Origin: Streptomyces chattanoogensis
GTDB taxonomy: Bacteria > Actinomycetota > Actinomycetes > Streptomycetales > Streptomycetaceae
Assembly (NCBI RefSeq): GCF_001294335.1
Contig: NZ_LGKG01000090.1
Coordinates: forward strand, 83,245-147,244
DNA: 64,000 nt
Reading direction: 5' to 3'
Within the stretch, counting starts at the first letter, position 1. Every line of letters begins with the position of its first letter. A model generated the notes under the pieces. It did not search any database, was not told where the DNA came from, and worked only from the letters and a program-made list of their open reading frames with translations. Shown piece by piece: positions 23,419-31,449 of this stretch. Made by a program: the position numbers and the translations under genes.

Positions 23419-24076
23419 CGACGGAGAGCGCGTGCTCGTGGCCGAGCGGGTGCGGCAGCTGCTCGCGGAGGCGGCCGAGCCGGACGTCCGGGTCCGGTGT
23501 CCCGGGCCGGAGTTCACCGAGCAGGCCCGCCGGGGGCTGGTACGGCGGCGGGCGGCGCTGGCCGCGGGGGTGGCGGCGGCCGTCGCCGCGGGAGCGGTCG
23601 CGGTGCCGTTCGCCGTCGGCCGTAAGGAACAGCACAGCGACCGGGTGGTGGCGGCCGCCCCCGCACAGTGCGTACGGTCCGCCGCGCGGGAGATCGCGGC
23701 ATGGCGGGCGCGCGGGTTCCAGCCGGTGAGCGGGACGCTGCGGCCCGGAGCGATCGACCTGAGCGACGGGATGACGGAAGGTTCCGGCTTCCGCTTCGAG
23801 GTCGACGGGACGCTGGCGCGCGGGCCGGTCTCCTCCCGGAGGCCGGTCACGGTCTGGTATCCGGTGGCCGAGGCACAGCTTCCCCCGCCCGGCAGATACG
23901 TCCTGCTGCTGAATCCGGGAGACCGCCCCAGCACGACCGGCGAGCGGCTGTACGACTTCACACCGGACCAGGTCCTCCCGATCGGCGGCGACGGGAAGGT
24001 GCGGCTGGACTGCGGGCGGGACGGCCAACGAGCCGTGGAGGTAAGGCAGTTGAGGTCGGACGTCGCCACCCCGTAG
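23411..24076 (+). CDS. membrane-anchored protein paired with the sigma factor (putative anti-sigma or sensor)
   Basis: Protein of 221 residues with one membrane helix (about residues 49-68, LAAGVAAAVAAGAVAVPFAV) after a cytosolic N-terminus of about 45 residues with RVRQLLAEAAEPDVRV and three to four Arg before the helix. The C-terminal ~150 residues would lie outside. Topology, position and the 8-base overlap with the sigma factor gene match the regulatory partners of SigE-type sigma factors, but there is no zinc-binding HxxxCxxC motif, so the role as anti-sigma factor is inferred from context only. The outer part has two Cys (AQCVRSA and LDCGRDG) that may form a disulfide. Confidence 0.75.
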   Translation: MSDDGERVLVAERVRQLLAEAAEPDVRVRCPGPEFTEQARRGLVRRRAALAAGVAAAVAAGAVAVPFAVGRKEQHSDRVVAAAPAQCVRSAAREIAAWRARGFQPVSGTLRPGAIDLSDGMTEGSGFRFEVDGTLARGPVSSRRPVTVWYPVAEAQLPPPGRYVLLLNPGDRPSTTGERLYDFTPDQVLPIGGDGKVRLDCGRDGQRAVEVRQLRSDVATP

Positions 24077-24107
24077 CGGTGCGGCGCCGTGACGCGCCGG
24101 AGCCTGC

Positions 24108-24809
24108 TCACTCCTGCGGGGGCGGGACGTCACACGTCCCACGTCCGGCCTCCCCGAGCCCGTCCAGGTCCTCCAGCATCGCCTCGGCCAGCTCCAGCTC
24201 GGCCAGCTGCCGGCGCTCGCTCCAGCTCAGTGCGACCCGCGGGAACGCCCACTCCTCGGCCCGCTCGGCCTGCTCGGCGCGCAGCCGGGCGTCCCGGATC
24301 TCCTCGAGTTCGCCGCGGGTCCGCTCGATGTGCTGCTCCACCAGGGTGCGCAGGGTGCCGGGGGCGGCGAGATGGCCCAGCCAGACCCGCAGCACCAGGG
24401 GGTGCTTGAGGACAGGGGTGCCGGGGTCGCCGGCGCCGTCGGCCCATGCGGCGAGCGCGTCCCGCCCGGCCTCGGTGATCGTGTAGCGGCGGGTGGCCCG
24501 CGGCTCCTCCGGGCCCGAACGCCGCGAGGTGGCGAACCCCAGCGACTCCAGCCGCCGCAGCTCCGCGTAGATCTGGCTGATGGCCGGCGACCAGTAGAAG
24601 AACCGCAGCGAGGAGTCCGCCCACTTCTTCAGCTCGTAGCCGGTGCGCCCGCCGCGGAAGGAGAGCAGCCCGAGCACCGCCCACCCGGTGGGCGGAAGCC
24701 CGGCGGCGTCGCCCCGCGGCATCTCCCGCCCCTGCCCTGTCTCTCGCCCCTGCCGTATCTCTTGCCCCTGCCCTGCCTCTTGCTTGTTGTGAATCTGACG
24801 GCTAGTCAT
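24108..24809 (-). CDS. PadR-family transcriptional regulator
   Basis: Winged-helix regulator of 233 residues. The DNA-binding part is PTGWAVLGLLSFRGGRTGYELKKW in outline, then SPAISQIYAELRRLESLGF and the wing RATRRYTITEAGRDAL; a long C-terminal coiled-coil (RTLVEQHIERTRGELEEIRDARLRAEQ) is typical of the PadR-s2/Vir subclass. The start is uncertain: ATG 24809 includes an N-terminal tail with Gly-Gln-Arg-Glu repeats from an 18-bp tandem repeat, whereas ATG 24722 (MPRGDAAG) would remove it. It is divergent from the luciferase-like oxidoreductase gene, with a 12-base palindrome between them, so it probably controls that gene. Confidence 0.88.
   Translation of the reverse strand: MTSRQIHNKQEAGQGQEIRQGRETGQGREMPRGDAAGLPPTGWAVLGLLSFRGGRTGYELKKWADSSLRFFYWSPAISQIYAELRRLESLGFATSRRSGPEEPRATRRYTITEAGRDALAAWADGAGDPGTPVLKHPLVLRVWLGHLAAPGTLRTLVEQHIERTRGELEEIRDARLRAEQAERAEEWAFPRVALSWSERRQLAELELAEAMLEDLDGLGEAGRGTCDVPPPQE
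24722..24775. repeat. 18-bp tandem repeat in the 5' end of the PadR gene
   Basis: Three 18-bp units (24722-24739, 24740-24757, 24758-24775) differing by a few bases. On the minus strand they encode variants of Gly-Gln-Gly-Arg-Glu-X in the N-terminal tail of the PadR protein. Since the unit is a multiple of three, copy changes would keep the frame. Confidence 0.8.
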
Positions 24810-24815
24810 ATGACT
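24804..24815. promoter_or_regulatory. palindrome between the PadR and luciferase-like genes
   Basis: AGTCATATGACT is a perfect 12-base dyad in a markedly AT-rich stretch. It contains the presumed ATG of the PadR gene on the minus strand and lies 44-55 bases before the oxidoreductase start. It is a good candidate for the PadR operator. Confidence 0.5.
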
Positions 24816-24858
24816 GATTAAAATAAGGAGTTCGCTGGAACGCAACCCGGGAGGCGTC

Positions 24859-25989
24859 ATGAAGTTCTCGGTCATCTTCGAGGCCCAGCTCGCCGATCCG
24901 ACCGTCGAGCGCGAGCACCAGCTCTTCCGCGACAGCGTGGAACAGGCCGTGCTGGCCGAGCGGATGGGATTCGACCGGATCTGGGCCGTCGAACACCACT
25001 CCCTGAAGTGGTACGCGCATATGAGCGCCCCCGAAATCTTCCTGACCTGGGTCGCGGCACGGACCAGCACCCTCCGCATCGGCCACGGCGTCGTCTGCAT
25101 GCCGTTCGCCTTCAATCACCCCGCGCGGGTCGCCGAGCGCGCCGCCACCCTCGATCTGCTCTCCGGCGGCCGGCTCGACCTCGGCGCCGGGCGCGGCGGC
25201 ACCGAGCAGGAGACCTCGCTGTGCGGCGTCGACCGGGACCGTACGGCCCGGGAGGTGCAGGAGGCGCTGCGCATCATCGGCAGGGCCTGGCAGGACGAGG
25301 AGCTCGAGTACCACGGCGAGTTGATCGACATCCCGCCGCACCCGATCCTGCCCCGCCCGCACCAGCGGCCGCACCCGCCGCTCTTCCTCGCGTGCAGCCG
25401 TACGGACACGCTGCGGCAGGCCGCCGAGATGGGCCTCGGCGCCCTGGTGATGGGCTTCGCGGGGCCCGACGCGATCGCCGCGATGCGCGGCGCGTACGAC
25501 ACGGCCCGCGCGGCCCGCACCGGCGACCGGCTGGTCTCCACGGTGGTCAACGATCACTTCGCCGTGCTGTGCCCGACGATCGTGCTCGACGACCGTGACC
25601 GCGCCCGTGCCGTGGGACTGCGCGGCCAGCGGTTCTTCGCCCAGTCGATCGGCTACTGGTACGGCGGCGCCGGACTGCCGGACGAGGCCGTCGTGGCGGG
25701 CGTGTCGGCCGCGGAGGCCGAGGCCGAGCTGCGGCGGGCCGGCGAGCAGGTCGCCGCCCGCCTCGACGAGCAGCGCATCCCCGTCCGCCCCACCTCCACC
25801 GCCACTTTCCACGCCGACCACGCCTACGGCACCGCCGGGGACGCGATCGCCTATGTGGAGCGGCTGCGGGCGGCCGGCGCCGACGAGGTCATGTGTCTGA
25901 TCCAGATGGGCACCGTGCCGCAGGAGGTCTGCATGGAAACCATCCGCCAGTGGGGTGAAAAGGTTATTCCATGCTTTATTGGCGTATAG
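24859..25989 (+). CDS. LLM-class flavin-dependent oxidoreductase (bacterial luciferase fold)
   Basis: FMN- or F420-dependent monooxygenase/oxidoreductase of 376 residues with a TIM barrel. Recognisable parts are FSVIFEAQLADPTVEREHQLF, FDRIWAVEHHSLKWYAHMSAPEIFLTWVA, the barrel strand LRIGHGVVCMPFAFNHPARVAERAATLD and LDLGAGRGGTEQE, then EALRIIGRAWQDEELEYHGE. This is the luciferase alpha-like (group A) pattern. GGGAGG stands about 8 bases before the ATG. It is single and divergent from a PadR regulator. Substrate is unknown; its control by PadR would fit detoxification of an aromatic or other hydrophobic compound. Confidence 0.9.
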   Translation: MKFSVIFEAQLADPTVEREHQLFRDSVEQAVLAERMGFDRIWAVEHHSLKWYAHMSAPEIFLTWVAARTSTLRIGHGVVCMPFAFNHPARVAERAATLDLLSGGRLDLGAGRGGTEQETSLCGVDRDRTAREVQEALRIIGRAWQDEELEYHGELIDIPPHPILPRPHQRPHPPLFLACSRTDTLRQAAEMGLGALVMGFAGPDAIAAMRGAYDTARAARTGDRLVSTVVNDHFAVLCPTIVLDDRDRARAVGLRGQRFFAQSIGYWYGGAGLPDEAVVAGVSAAEAEAELRRAGEQVAARLDEQRIPVRPTSTATFHADHAYGTAGDAIAYVERLRAAGADEVMCLIQMGTVPQEVCMETIRQWGEKVIPCFIGV

Positions 25990-26013
25990 GGGAAGGGAAC
26001 GGGTGGCCTGGGA

Positions 26014-26041
26014 GGGTGGTGTGGCATATGCCATGCCGCCC
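26014..26041. terminator. hairpin after the luciferase-like gene
   Basis: A 28-base self-complementary sequence around the perfect core TGGCATATGCCA (26022-26033), extended by GGGTGG and CCGCCC arms with G-U pairs. It sits 25 bases after the stop codon. It may be a terminator or an operator for the following operon; the absence of a loop favours a protein-binding site. Confidence 0.4.
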
Positions 26042-26257
26042 TCGATGTTTCGCGGCCCGAACCCGATTCCGTCACCGGAGGAATGGCGGATTCCCTTGCC
26101 AGGACGGGCGGAACGTCTCACTCCTCCCGCCCTTCACAGGAAAAATGAGCGTCCAGGGCGGGTTTTCGCAGAAAAATTTTCACCGCCTCCCCTTGAGTCG
26201 ACGATCCTTCGCTGGTTACCGTGTGCTGACAAGACGATCTACCGCCGGAGGGCAGTC

Positions 26258-27655
26258 ATGACGGAAATTCTTTCGCCTGTGGGTGTCCCGGAGGGCACCG
26301 CGACCGCAGAGCGTGTGGTCGAGCACCCGGCGTGGCCCGTCCTCAAGGACGCCGTCGAGACCATCCGTCCATGGCAGTCCAAGGACGGCTCGATCGACCT
26401 GGAGGCCGAGGGCGCACCGTCCGCCGGCACCGTCCGCGCCGAGGTCGAGCGCGTGATAGCGGCCGTCGCGGAGCTCGCCCCGCTGCTCCCGCACGACGCC
26501 GCCTACCACCAGGCGGTCACCGCCGATCTGCGCCGCTGGGCCGACGACGGCTTCGGTGTGCCCGACTTCCTCGACTCGCTGCTCGCCTTCCAGCCCGCCC
26601 GGCAGCGCGCCGACGGCCTCCAGCACCTCGTCCTGTTCCCGATGTACACCCAGAACGGCAACCCGGACCGTAACTTCGAGGCCGTCGTGCTGCGCATGGT
26701 CTGGCCCGACTGGCTCGCCGAGCTGGAGCGCACCCGTTACGACAACGCCCTCTTCTGCGGTATCACCTTCGAGGACTTCACCGCCGGTTACGACACCAAC
26801 TCCGCCGTCCTCTTCCCCGAGACCATCGCGGTCCGCGAGGCCCCCGAGCGCTTCACCTGGGGCGGCATCTTCTGCGACCGCGAGGCCGCCCGCTTCCGCC
26901 GGGTCACCGCCGCCGCCGTCGAGACCCTCGGCCTCGAAGTGCCCGAGGACATCCGCGAGATGCTCGCCGACCAGCAGCGCTGCCAGGAGGCGTTCGTCCT
27001 GTGGGACATGGTGCACGACCGCACCCACAGCCACGGTGACCTGCCGTTCGACCCCTTCATGATCAAGCAGCGGCAGCCGTTCTGGATGTACGGCCTCGAG
27101 GAGCTGCGCTGCGACCTCACCGCCTTCAAGGAGGCCGTGAAGCTGGAGTCCGAGGGCTACCGCCAGGCGCGTGATGTGCAGTTCGCGGTGATCTTCGACC
27201 GGATGTTCCGGTTCCCCGTCACCGGCGACCGGGTGCGCAATTATGACGGCCTCGGCGGCCAGCTGCTCTTCGCCTACCTGCACCAGCACGACGTCGTACG
27301 CTGGACGGACAACACACTCCACATCGACTGGGAGCGGGCGCCCAAGGTCACCAACGAGCTGTGCGGCGAGATCGAAAAGCTCTACCGCGACGGCATCGAC
27401 CGGCCCAAGCTGGTCCACTGGTTCGCCGCGTACGACCTCGTCTCGACCTACCTCGCACCGCACCCCGGTTCGGTCTGGGCCAAGGGACCCGACGCCCTCG
27501 ACCTCGACCAGCCGCCGCGCAAACTCGTGGACGACGTGCTGGCGGACGAGTTCCCCCTGAGCATGTTCTACGAGGCGCTCCGCAAGAAGCTGCGTACGGT
27601 GATCGCCTCCACCAAGGGCATCACGGCCGACAGCGACGCACTGGCGGCGGCGTGA
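26258..27655 (+). CDS. DUF6421 family protein
   Basis: Cytosolic protein of 465 residues of an actinobacterial family without known function. ATG 26258 has GGAGGG about 8 bases upstream. There is no signal or membrane helix. In the second half the segment VLWDMVHDRTHSHGDLPFDPF (20 or so residues around 250) followed by FWMYGLEELRCDLTAF contains HDRTHSHG and a later E-E-x-x-x-D, arranged as in metal-binding helical proteins; that reading is inference. It is the first gene of a unit in which an SDR and a threonine aldolase follow without gaps (the SDR frame begins with GTGA at this stop). A shared pathway on a hydroxy-amino acid is likely. Confidence 0.85.
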   Translation: MTEILSPVGVPEGTATAERVVEHPAWPVLKDAVETIRPWQSKDGSIDLEAEGAPSAGTVRAEVERVIAAVAELAPLLPHDAAYHQAVTADLRRWADDGFGVPDFLDSLLAFQPARQRADGLQHLVLFPMYTQNGNPDRNFEAVVLRMVWPDWLAELERTRYDNALFCGITFEDFTAGYDTNSAVLFPETIAVREAPERFTWGGIFCDREAARFRRVTAAAVETLGLEVPEDIREMLADQQRCQEAFVLWDMVHDRTHSHGDLPFDPFMIKQRQPFWMYGLEELRCDLTAFKEAVKLESEGYRQARDVQFAVIFDRMFRFPVTGDRVRNYDGLGGQLLFAYLHQHDVVRWTDNTLHIDWERAPKVTNELCGEIEKLYRDGIDRPKLVHWFAAYDLVSTYLAPHPGSVWAKGPDALDLDQPPRKLVDDVLADEFPLSMFYEALRKKLRTVIASTKGITADSDALAAA

Positions 27656-27714
27656 AGACCGACCGCGACAACCGGCAGACGGCCGTCCAGGGGCAGGACG
27701 AGGAGGCGACGAAG

Positions 27715-28476
27715 ATGGGTACTTCGACGGGTGGCCAGGGGCCGCTGGAGGGCGCGGTCATCGCGGTGGCGGGAGCGGCCGGACCGGCCGGCCGGGCCAC
27801 GCTGCTGCGGCTGGCCGAGGCGGGCGCGGTGGTGGTCGGCTCCGACGCGGACCCCGAGCGCTTGGCGCAGGCCGTCGACGCGGCCCGCTACGCACACGGC
27901 GGCGCCACGGTGATAGGGGACACCGTCGATCTCCTCGACCCGGAGCAGACCCGCGAATGGGCGGACCGTACGGAGAAGGAATTCGGCCGGATCGACGGCC
28001 TGGTCCACCTCGTGGGCGGCTGGCGCGGCTCGTCGACCTTCCCGGAGACCAGCCTCACGGACTGGGATGTGCTGCACAAGCTGCTGATCCGCACCGTCCA
28101 GCACACCTCCCTCGCCTTCCACGACGCCCTCGAGCGCAGCGGCAACGGCCGTTTCGTGCTCATCAGCGCGGCCGGCGCCTCCAAGCCCACCGCGGGCAAT
28201 GCCGCCTACGCCGCCTCCAAGGCCGCCGCGGAGGCCTGGACGCTCGCCATGGCCGACGGCTTCCGCAAGTCGGGGGGTGAGCAGGGACCGCGCGCCGCGG
28301 CTGCCATCCTGATCGTCAAGGCGCTCGTCAACGAGCAGATGCGCGCCGAGCGACCGAATGCCAAGTTCGCGGGCTTCACGGACGTCACGGAGCTGGCCGA
28401 GGCCATCGCCGGGATCTGGAGCCGGCCCGCCCAGGAAGTGAATGGACAGCGTCTGTGGCTGACCCCCAAGCCGTGA
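27715..28476 (+). CDS. SDR-family oxidoreductase of the DUF6421 operon
   Basis: Short-chain dehydrogenase of 253 residues. The dinucleotide loop reads VAGAAGPAGRA instead of TGxxxGxG, so the cofactor site is atypical, but D-A-D in GSDADPERL, the VHLVGGWRG strand and the catalytic Ser in LISAAGAS, Tyr and Lys in AYAASKAA are intact. ATG 27715 is chosen for its GAGGAGG box 8 bases before; a GTG at 27652 that overlaps the DUF6421 stop is the alternative and would add 21 residues. It stands between DUF6421 and the aldolase in one transcript; NAD(P)-linked oxidation of the hydroxy group of their shared compound is a plausible role. Confidence 0.87.
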   Translation: MGTSTGGQGPLEGAVIAVAGAAGPAGRATLLRLAEAGAVVVGSDADPERLAQAVDAARYAHGGATVIGDTVDLLDPEQTREWADRTEKEFGRIDGLVHLVGGWRGSSTFPETSLTDWDVLHKLLIRTVQHTSLAFHDALERSGNGRFVLISAAGASKPTAGNAAYAASKAAAEAWTLAMADGFRKSGGEQGPRAAAAILIVKALVNEQMRAERPNAKFAGFTDVTELAEAIAGIWSRPAQEVNGQRLWLTPKP

Positions 28477-29675
28477 CCCAGGCCGTGAGCCGAGCCGTGA
28501 CCGAAGCCGTCAGCGAGGCGGTGGGCCGGGCCGTGCCGTCGGCTGTGCAGCGGGCCGTGAGCGAAGCGGTGAGCGCGACGGAGGGCCGGGCGGCCGGCCC
28601 GGCCGCCGGCGCGGGCACGACCGATGCCCGGCAGCACCACGACCGCGGGCTGCGCGGTTTCGCCAGCGACAACTACGCCGGCGCCCACCCGGAGGTCCTC
28701 GCCGCGATCGCCCTCGCCAACGGCGGCCACCAGGTCGCCTACGGCGAGGACGACTACACCGCACACCTCCAGCGCGTCATCCGCAGCCACTTCGGGCAGC
28801 GCGCCGAGGCGTTCCCGGTGTTCAACGGCACGGGCGCCAATGTCGTCGCCCTCCAGGCGGTCACCGACCGCTGGGGCGCCGTGATCTGCGCCGAGAGCGC
28901 ACACATCCACGTCGACGAGTGCGGTGCGCCCGAGCGGGTCGGCGGGCTCAAGCTGCTGACCGTACCGACCGAGGACGGCAAGCTCACGCCCGAGCTGATC
29001 GACCGGCAGGCATGGGGCTGGGACGACGAGCACCGCGCCATGCCGCAGGTCGTCTCGATCACCCAGAGCACCGAGCTCGGCACGGTCTACACCCCCGACG
29101 AGGTCCGGGCGATCTGCGAACACGCCCATGAGCGCGGCATGCTGGTGCACCTCGACGGCTCCCGGATAGCCAACGCCGCGGCGACGCTGGACGTTCCGAT
29201 GCGGGCGTTCACCAACGCCGCGGGTGTCGACCTCCTCTCCTACGGCGGCACCAAGAACGGTGCCGTCTTCGGTGAGGCCGTGGTCGTCCTCAACCCCGAC
29301 GCCGTACGGCACATGAAGCATCTGCGCAAGATGTCCATGCAGCTGGCCTCGAAGATGCGCTTCGTCTCCGTCCAGCTGGAGGCCCTGCTGGCCAAGGACC
29401 TGTGGCTGCGCAACGCCCGGCACGCCAACACCATGGCGCAGCGGCTGGCGGCCGGGGTGCGGGAGATCGACGGCGTCGAGATCCTCTACCCCGTGCAGTC
29501 CAACGCGGTCTTCGCCCGCCTGCCGCACGACGTCAGCGAGCGGCTGCAGAAGCGGTACCGGTTCTACTTCTGGGACGAGGCGGCCGGTGTCGTGCGGTGG
29601 ATGTGCGCGTTCGACACGGTGGAGGAGGACGTGGACGGGTTCCTTGAGGCGATCAGGGAGGAAATCGCCCGCTGA
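28455..29675 (+). CDS. low-specificity threonine aldolase-like PLP enzyme
   Basis: Fold-type I PLP enzyme of 406 residues that would cleave beta-hydroxy-alpha-amino acids to glycine and an aldehyde. The core starts at about residue 62: GFASDNYAGAHPEVLAAIA, the substrate loop VFNGTGANVVALQA, AESAHIHVDECGAPER, VHLDGSRIANAAATL with the PLP-pairing Asp, and the PLP Lys in LSYGGTKNGAVFGE (about residue 267). The first 60 residues are an extension unusual for the family, made of nine four-residue repeats ending in Ala-Val. The start may be GTG 28455 or GTG 28473, the latter overlapping the SDR stop (GTGA). Third gene of the DUF6421 operon. Confidence 0.88.
   Translation: MADPQAVTQAVSRAVTEAVSEAVGRAVPSAVQRAVSEAVSATEGRAAGPAAGAGTTDARQHHDRGLRGFASDNYAGAHPEVLAAIALANGGHQVAYGEDDYTAHLQRVIRSHFGQRAEAFPVFNGTGANVVALQAVTDRWGAVICAESAHIHVDECGAPERVGGLKLLTVPTEDGKLTPELIDRQAWGWDDEHRAMPQVVSITQSTELGTVYTPDEVRAICEHAHERGMLVHLDGSRIANAAATLDVPMRAFTNAAGVDLLSYGGTKNGAVFGEAVVVLNPDAVRHMKHLRKMSMQLASKMRFVSVQLEALLAKDLWLRNARHANTMAQRLAAGVREIDGVEILYPVQSNAVFARLPHDVSERLQKRYRFYFWDEAAGVVRWMCAFDTVEEDVDGFLEAIREEIAR
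28464..28571. repeat. degenerate 12-bp tandem repeat coding for X-X-Ala-Val
   Basis: Nine 12-base units of the form NNN-NNN-GCC/GCG-GTG encode PQAV, TQAV, SRAV, TEAV, SEAV, GRAV, PSAV, QRAV and SEAV at the aldolase N-terminus. The array gives several in-frame GTG codons, which makes the true start hard to fix. Confidence 0.85.
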
Positions 29676-29684
29676 GCCGAGGTC

Positions 29685-29780
29685 GGTGGGGGTGAGCGCG
29701 GTCCGTCCACTGCGCGCGCGTGATGCCTTGCGTACGCCCCCACCGGTCTCTTCCCCCCTCAACGGGGAGGCGCCGGGCCC
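29685..29780. repeat. copy A of a dispersed intergenic element
   Basis: The arms GGTGGGGGT (29685-29693) and GCCCCCACC (29736-29744) frame a spacer with GTCCACTGCG; then TCTTCCCC and ACGGGGAGGCGCCGGGC follow. The same words in the same order occur at 37621-37722 (copy B). It lies just after the threonine aldolase gene and may act as its terminator. Confidence 0.65.
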
Positions 29781-29911
29781 GTCGGACAGCCAGAGAGTTC
29801 AATGAAGTGGACTGATCAGTGTCGTTTGCTGAACCATGGTCGGCCGTGCTCAAATGACCTCCCGGCGGCCTCCACCGGCCGGTCCCCACCGAACTCTGAG
29901 GCGGCACTCCC

Positions 29912-30610
29912 ATGACCCGTCCCCTGCACATTTCCGGCGAGGTACAAGCCCTCGCCCCCGGCTTCGGCCACCTGGCCGTCGAGGCGCACGGTCTGACCAA
30001 CGGGCCCAGCGACGAGACGAGTTCGGCGCTGCTGGACGAGGCCGCCCGGCGCCTGGCCGAACGCCTCGACGGGAGCGCCCCGCAGGACGACCCGCATATC
30101 GCCGCCTGGCGCGCCGCGTACACCGCCTTCGGCTGCAAGCCCTCGCGGACCCGCAACTCCGCCGAGGCGCTCGCCAAGCGTGCCCTGGCCGACGGCGGCC
30201 TGCCGCGCATCAACCGCCTCGTCGACCTCTACAACGCCATCAGCGTCGCCCACCTCATCCCCGTCGGCGGCGAGGACCTGGACCGTATCCAGGGGGACAT
30301 GCGGCTCGTACGGGCCACCGGCGACGAGCCGTTCGTGACGGCGGCGGGCGGCGCGGAGGTCATCGAGCACCCCGAGCCCGGCGAGGTCGTCTGGTGCGAC
30401 GACGAGGGTGTCACCTGCCGCCGCTGGAACTGGCGCCAGGGTGTCCGCACCCGCCTCACCGAGGACTCGGTCAGCGCGCTGTTCCTGCTGGAGCGGATGG
30501 CCCCGATGACGCTCGACGACCTGCGGGCGGCGGGCGTCGAGCTGGCGGAGCGACTGCAGAAGGCCTGCCCGGACGCCCGTATCGAGATCGGTGAGGTCTG
30601 GGCGCAGTGA
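29912..30610 (+). CDS. B3/B4 tRNA-binding (PheRS beta-like editing) domain protein
   Basis: Stand-alone B3/B4 domain protein of 232 residues, related to the editing domain of the phenylalanyl-tRNA synthetase beta subunit. Marks are AAWRAAYTAFGCKPSRTRNSAE near residue 70, LPRINRLVDLYNAISVAHLIPVGGEDLD, and the beta-strand region VWCDDEGVTCRRWNWRQG with TEDSVSALFLLERM. The pattern 'N-x-x-V-D-x-x-N' is the conserved heart of the family. A role in hydrolysing misacylated tRNA or free aminoacyl compounds is the usual guess. It is monocistronic; the element before it contains a stem that may terminate the aldolase transcript, and it shares a terminator with the convergent acyltransferase gene. Confidence 0.87.
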   Translation: MTRPLHISGEVQALAPGFGHLAVEAHGLTNGPSDETSSALLDEAARRLAERLDGSAPQDDPHIAAWRAAYTAFGCKPSRTRNSAEALAKRALADGGLPRINRLVDLYNAISVAHLIPVGGEDLDRIQGDMRLVRATGDEPFVTAAGGAEVIEHPEPGEVVWCDDEGVTCRRWNWRQGVRTRLTEDSVSALFLLERMAPMTLDDLRAAGVELAERLQKACPDARIEIGEVWAQ

Positions 30611-30616
30611 AGCGGC

Positions 30617-30642
30617 GGCGGGGGCGGGGAGCCGCCCCCGCC
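30617..30642. terminator. bidirectional terminator
   Basis: Perfect 11-bp stem, GGCGGGGGCGG and CCGCCCCCGCC, with a GGAG loop in the 37 bases between the convergent B3/B4 and acyltransferase genes. Confidence 0.85.
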
Positions 30643-30647
30643 CGGCA

Positions 30648-31358
30648 CTATGCGCCGGGCGCCGCCGGAGCGGTGCCGCCGAGGTGGGCCGGGATCCACC
30701 AGGTGTCCTCGGGGCCCTTGGGGCGTACGGGGTAGGCGCGCTGGGCGGCCTCCAGGAGGTCCTGGACGCGGGCCCGCAGCCGGTCGGTGATCTTCTCGGC
30801 CTGGTCGGCGGGGTCGGCCTCCACCGGCTCGCCCACCCGGATCGTGATCGGGAAGTGGTTACGGCCCAGATCACGCTTGTGGCCCTTGGTCCACAGCCGC
30901 TGGGTGCCCCACAGCGCCAGCGGGACCAGCGGCACCCCGGCCTCCTGCGCCAGCCGCGCCGCACCCGACTTGAAGTTCTTGAGGGTGAACGACTCGGAGA
31001 TCGTCGCCTCCGGGAAGACGCCGATGATCTCCCCCGAACGCAGCGCGCTCAGTGCGTGCTTGTAGGCGTGCATGCCCTGCGCGCGGTCGACCGGTATGTG
31101 CTTCATCGCCCGCATCAGCGGCCCCGACACCTTGTGCCGGAAGACCGACTCCTTCGCCATGAAGCGCACCAGCCGCTTGGCGGGCCGTGCCGCCAGGCCC
31201 GCGAAGACGAAGTCGAGATAGCCGATGTGATTGCTCACCAGCACCGCGCCGCCGCGGCGCGGAATGTTCTCCGCCCCCGAGATGTCGAATTTGAGGTCGA
31301 GCGCCTTGAAGACGGTGCGGGCGGCGCCGATCACCGGCGGGTAGACGAGCTCGGCCAT
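30648..31358 (-). CDS. lysophospholipid acyltransferase (PlsC-like 1-acylglycerol-3-phosphate acyltransferase)
   Basis: Membrane-associated acyltransferase of 236 residues that would transfer an acyl chain to lysophosphatidate or a related lipid. Motif I is NHIGYLD (His and Asp four apart), motif II the basic KRLVRFMAKESVFRHK region, motif III GVFPEATIS with the substrate-binding Glu, and motif IV GVPLVPLALWGTQ. Length is right for the family and there is no signal peptide. ATG 31358 is the only fitting start (GGGG region 6-10 bases before). It is a single gene with its own promoter region containing a dyad (31450-31467). Confidence 0.92.
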   Translation of the reverse strand: MAELVYPPVIGAARTVFKALDLKFDISGAENIPRRGGAVLVSNHIGYLDFVFAGLAARPAKRLVRFMAKESVFRHKVSGPLMRAMKHIPVDRAQGMHAYKHALSALRSGEIIGVFPEATISESFTLKNFKSGAARLAQEAGVPLVPLALWGTQRLWTKGHKRDLGRNHFPITIRVGEPVEADPADQAEKITDRLRARVQDLLEAAQRAYPVRPKGPEDTWWIPAHLGGTAPAAPGA

Positions 31359-31449
31359 GTCGGGGGACCCCTTCTCTGTGCCTGGGGAGGGCTCTCCCGG
31401 CGAAGACTGTGTACCGAAGACTTTCTGCAGCTTTACTTATGCGGCCTTA

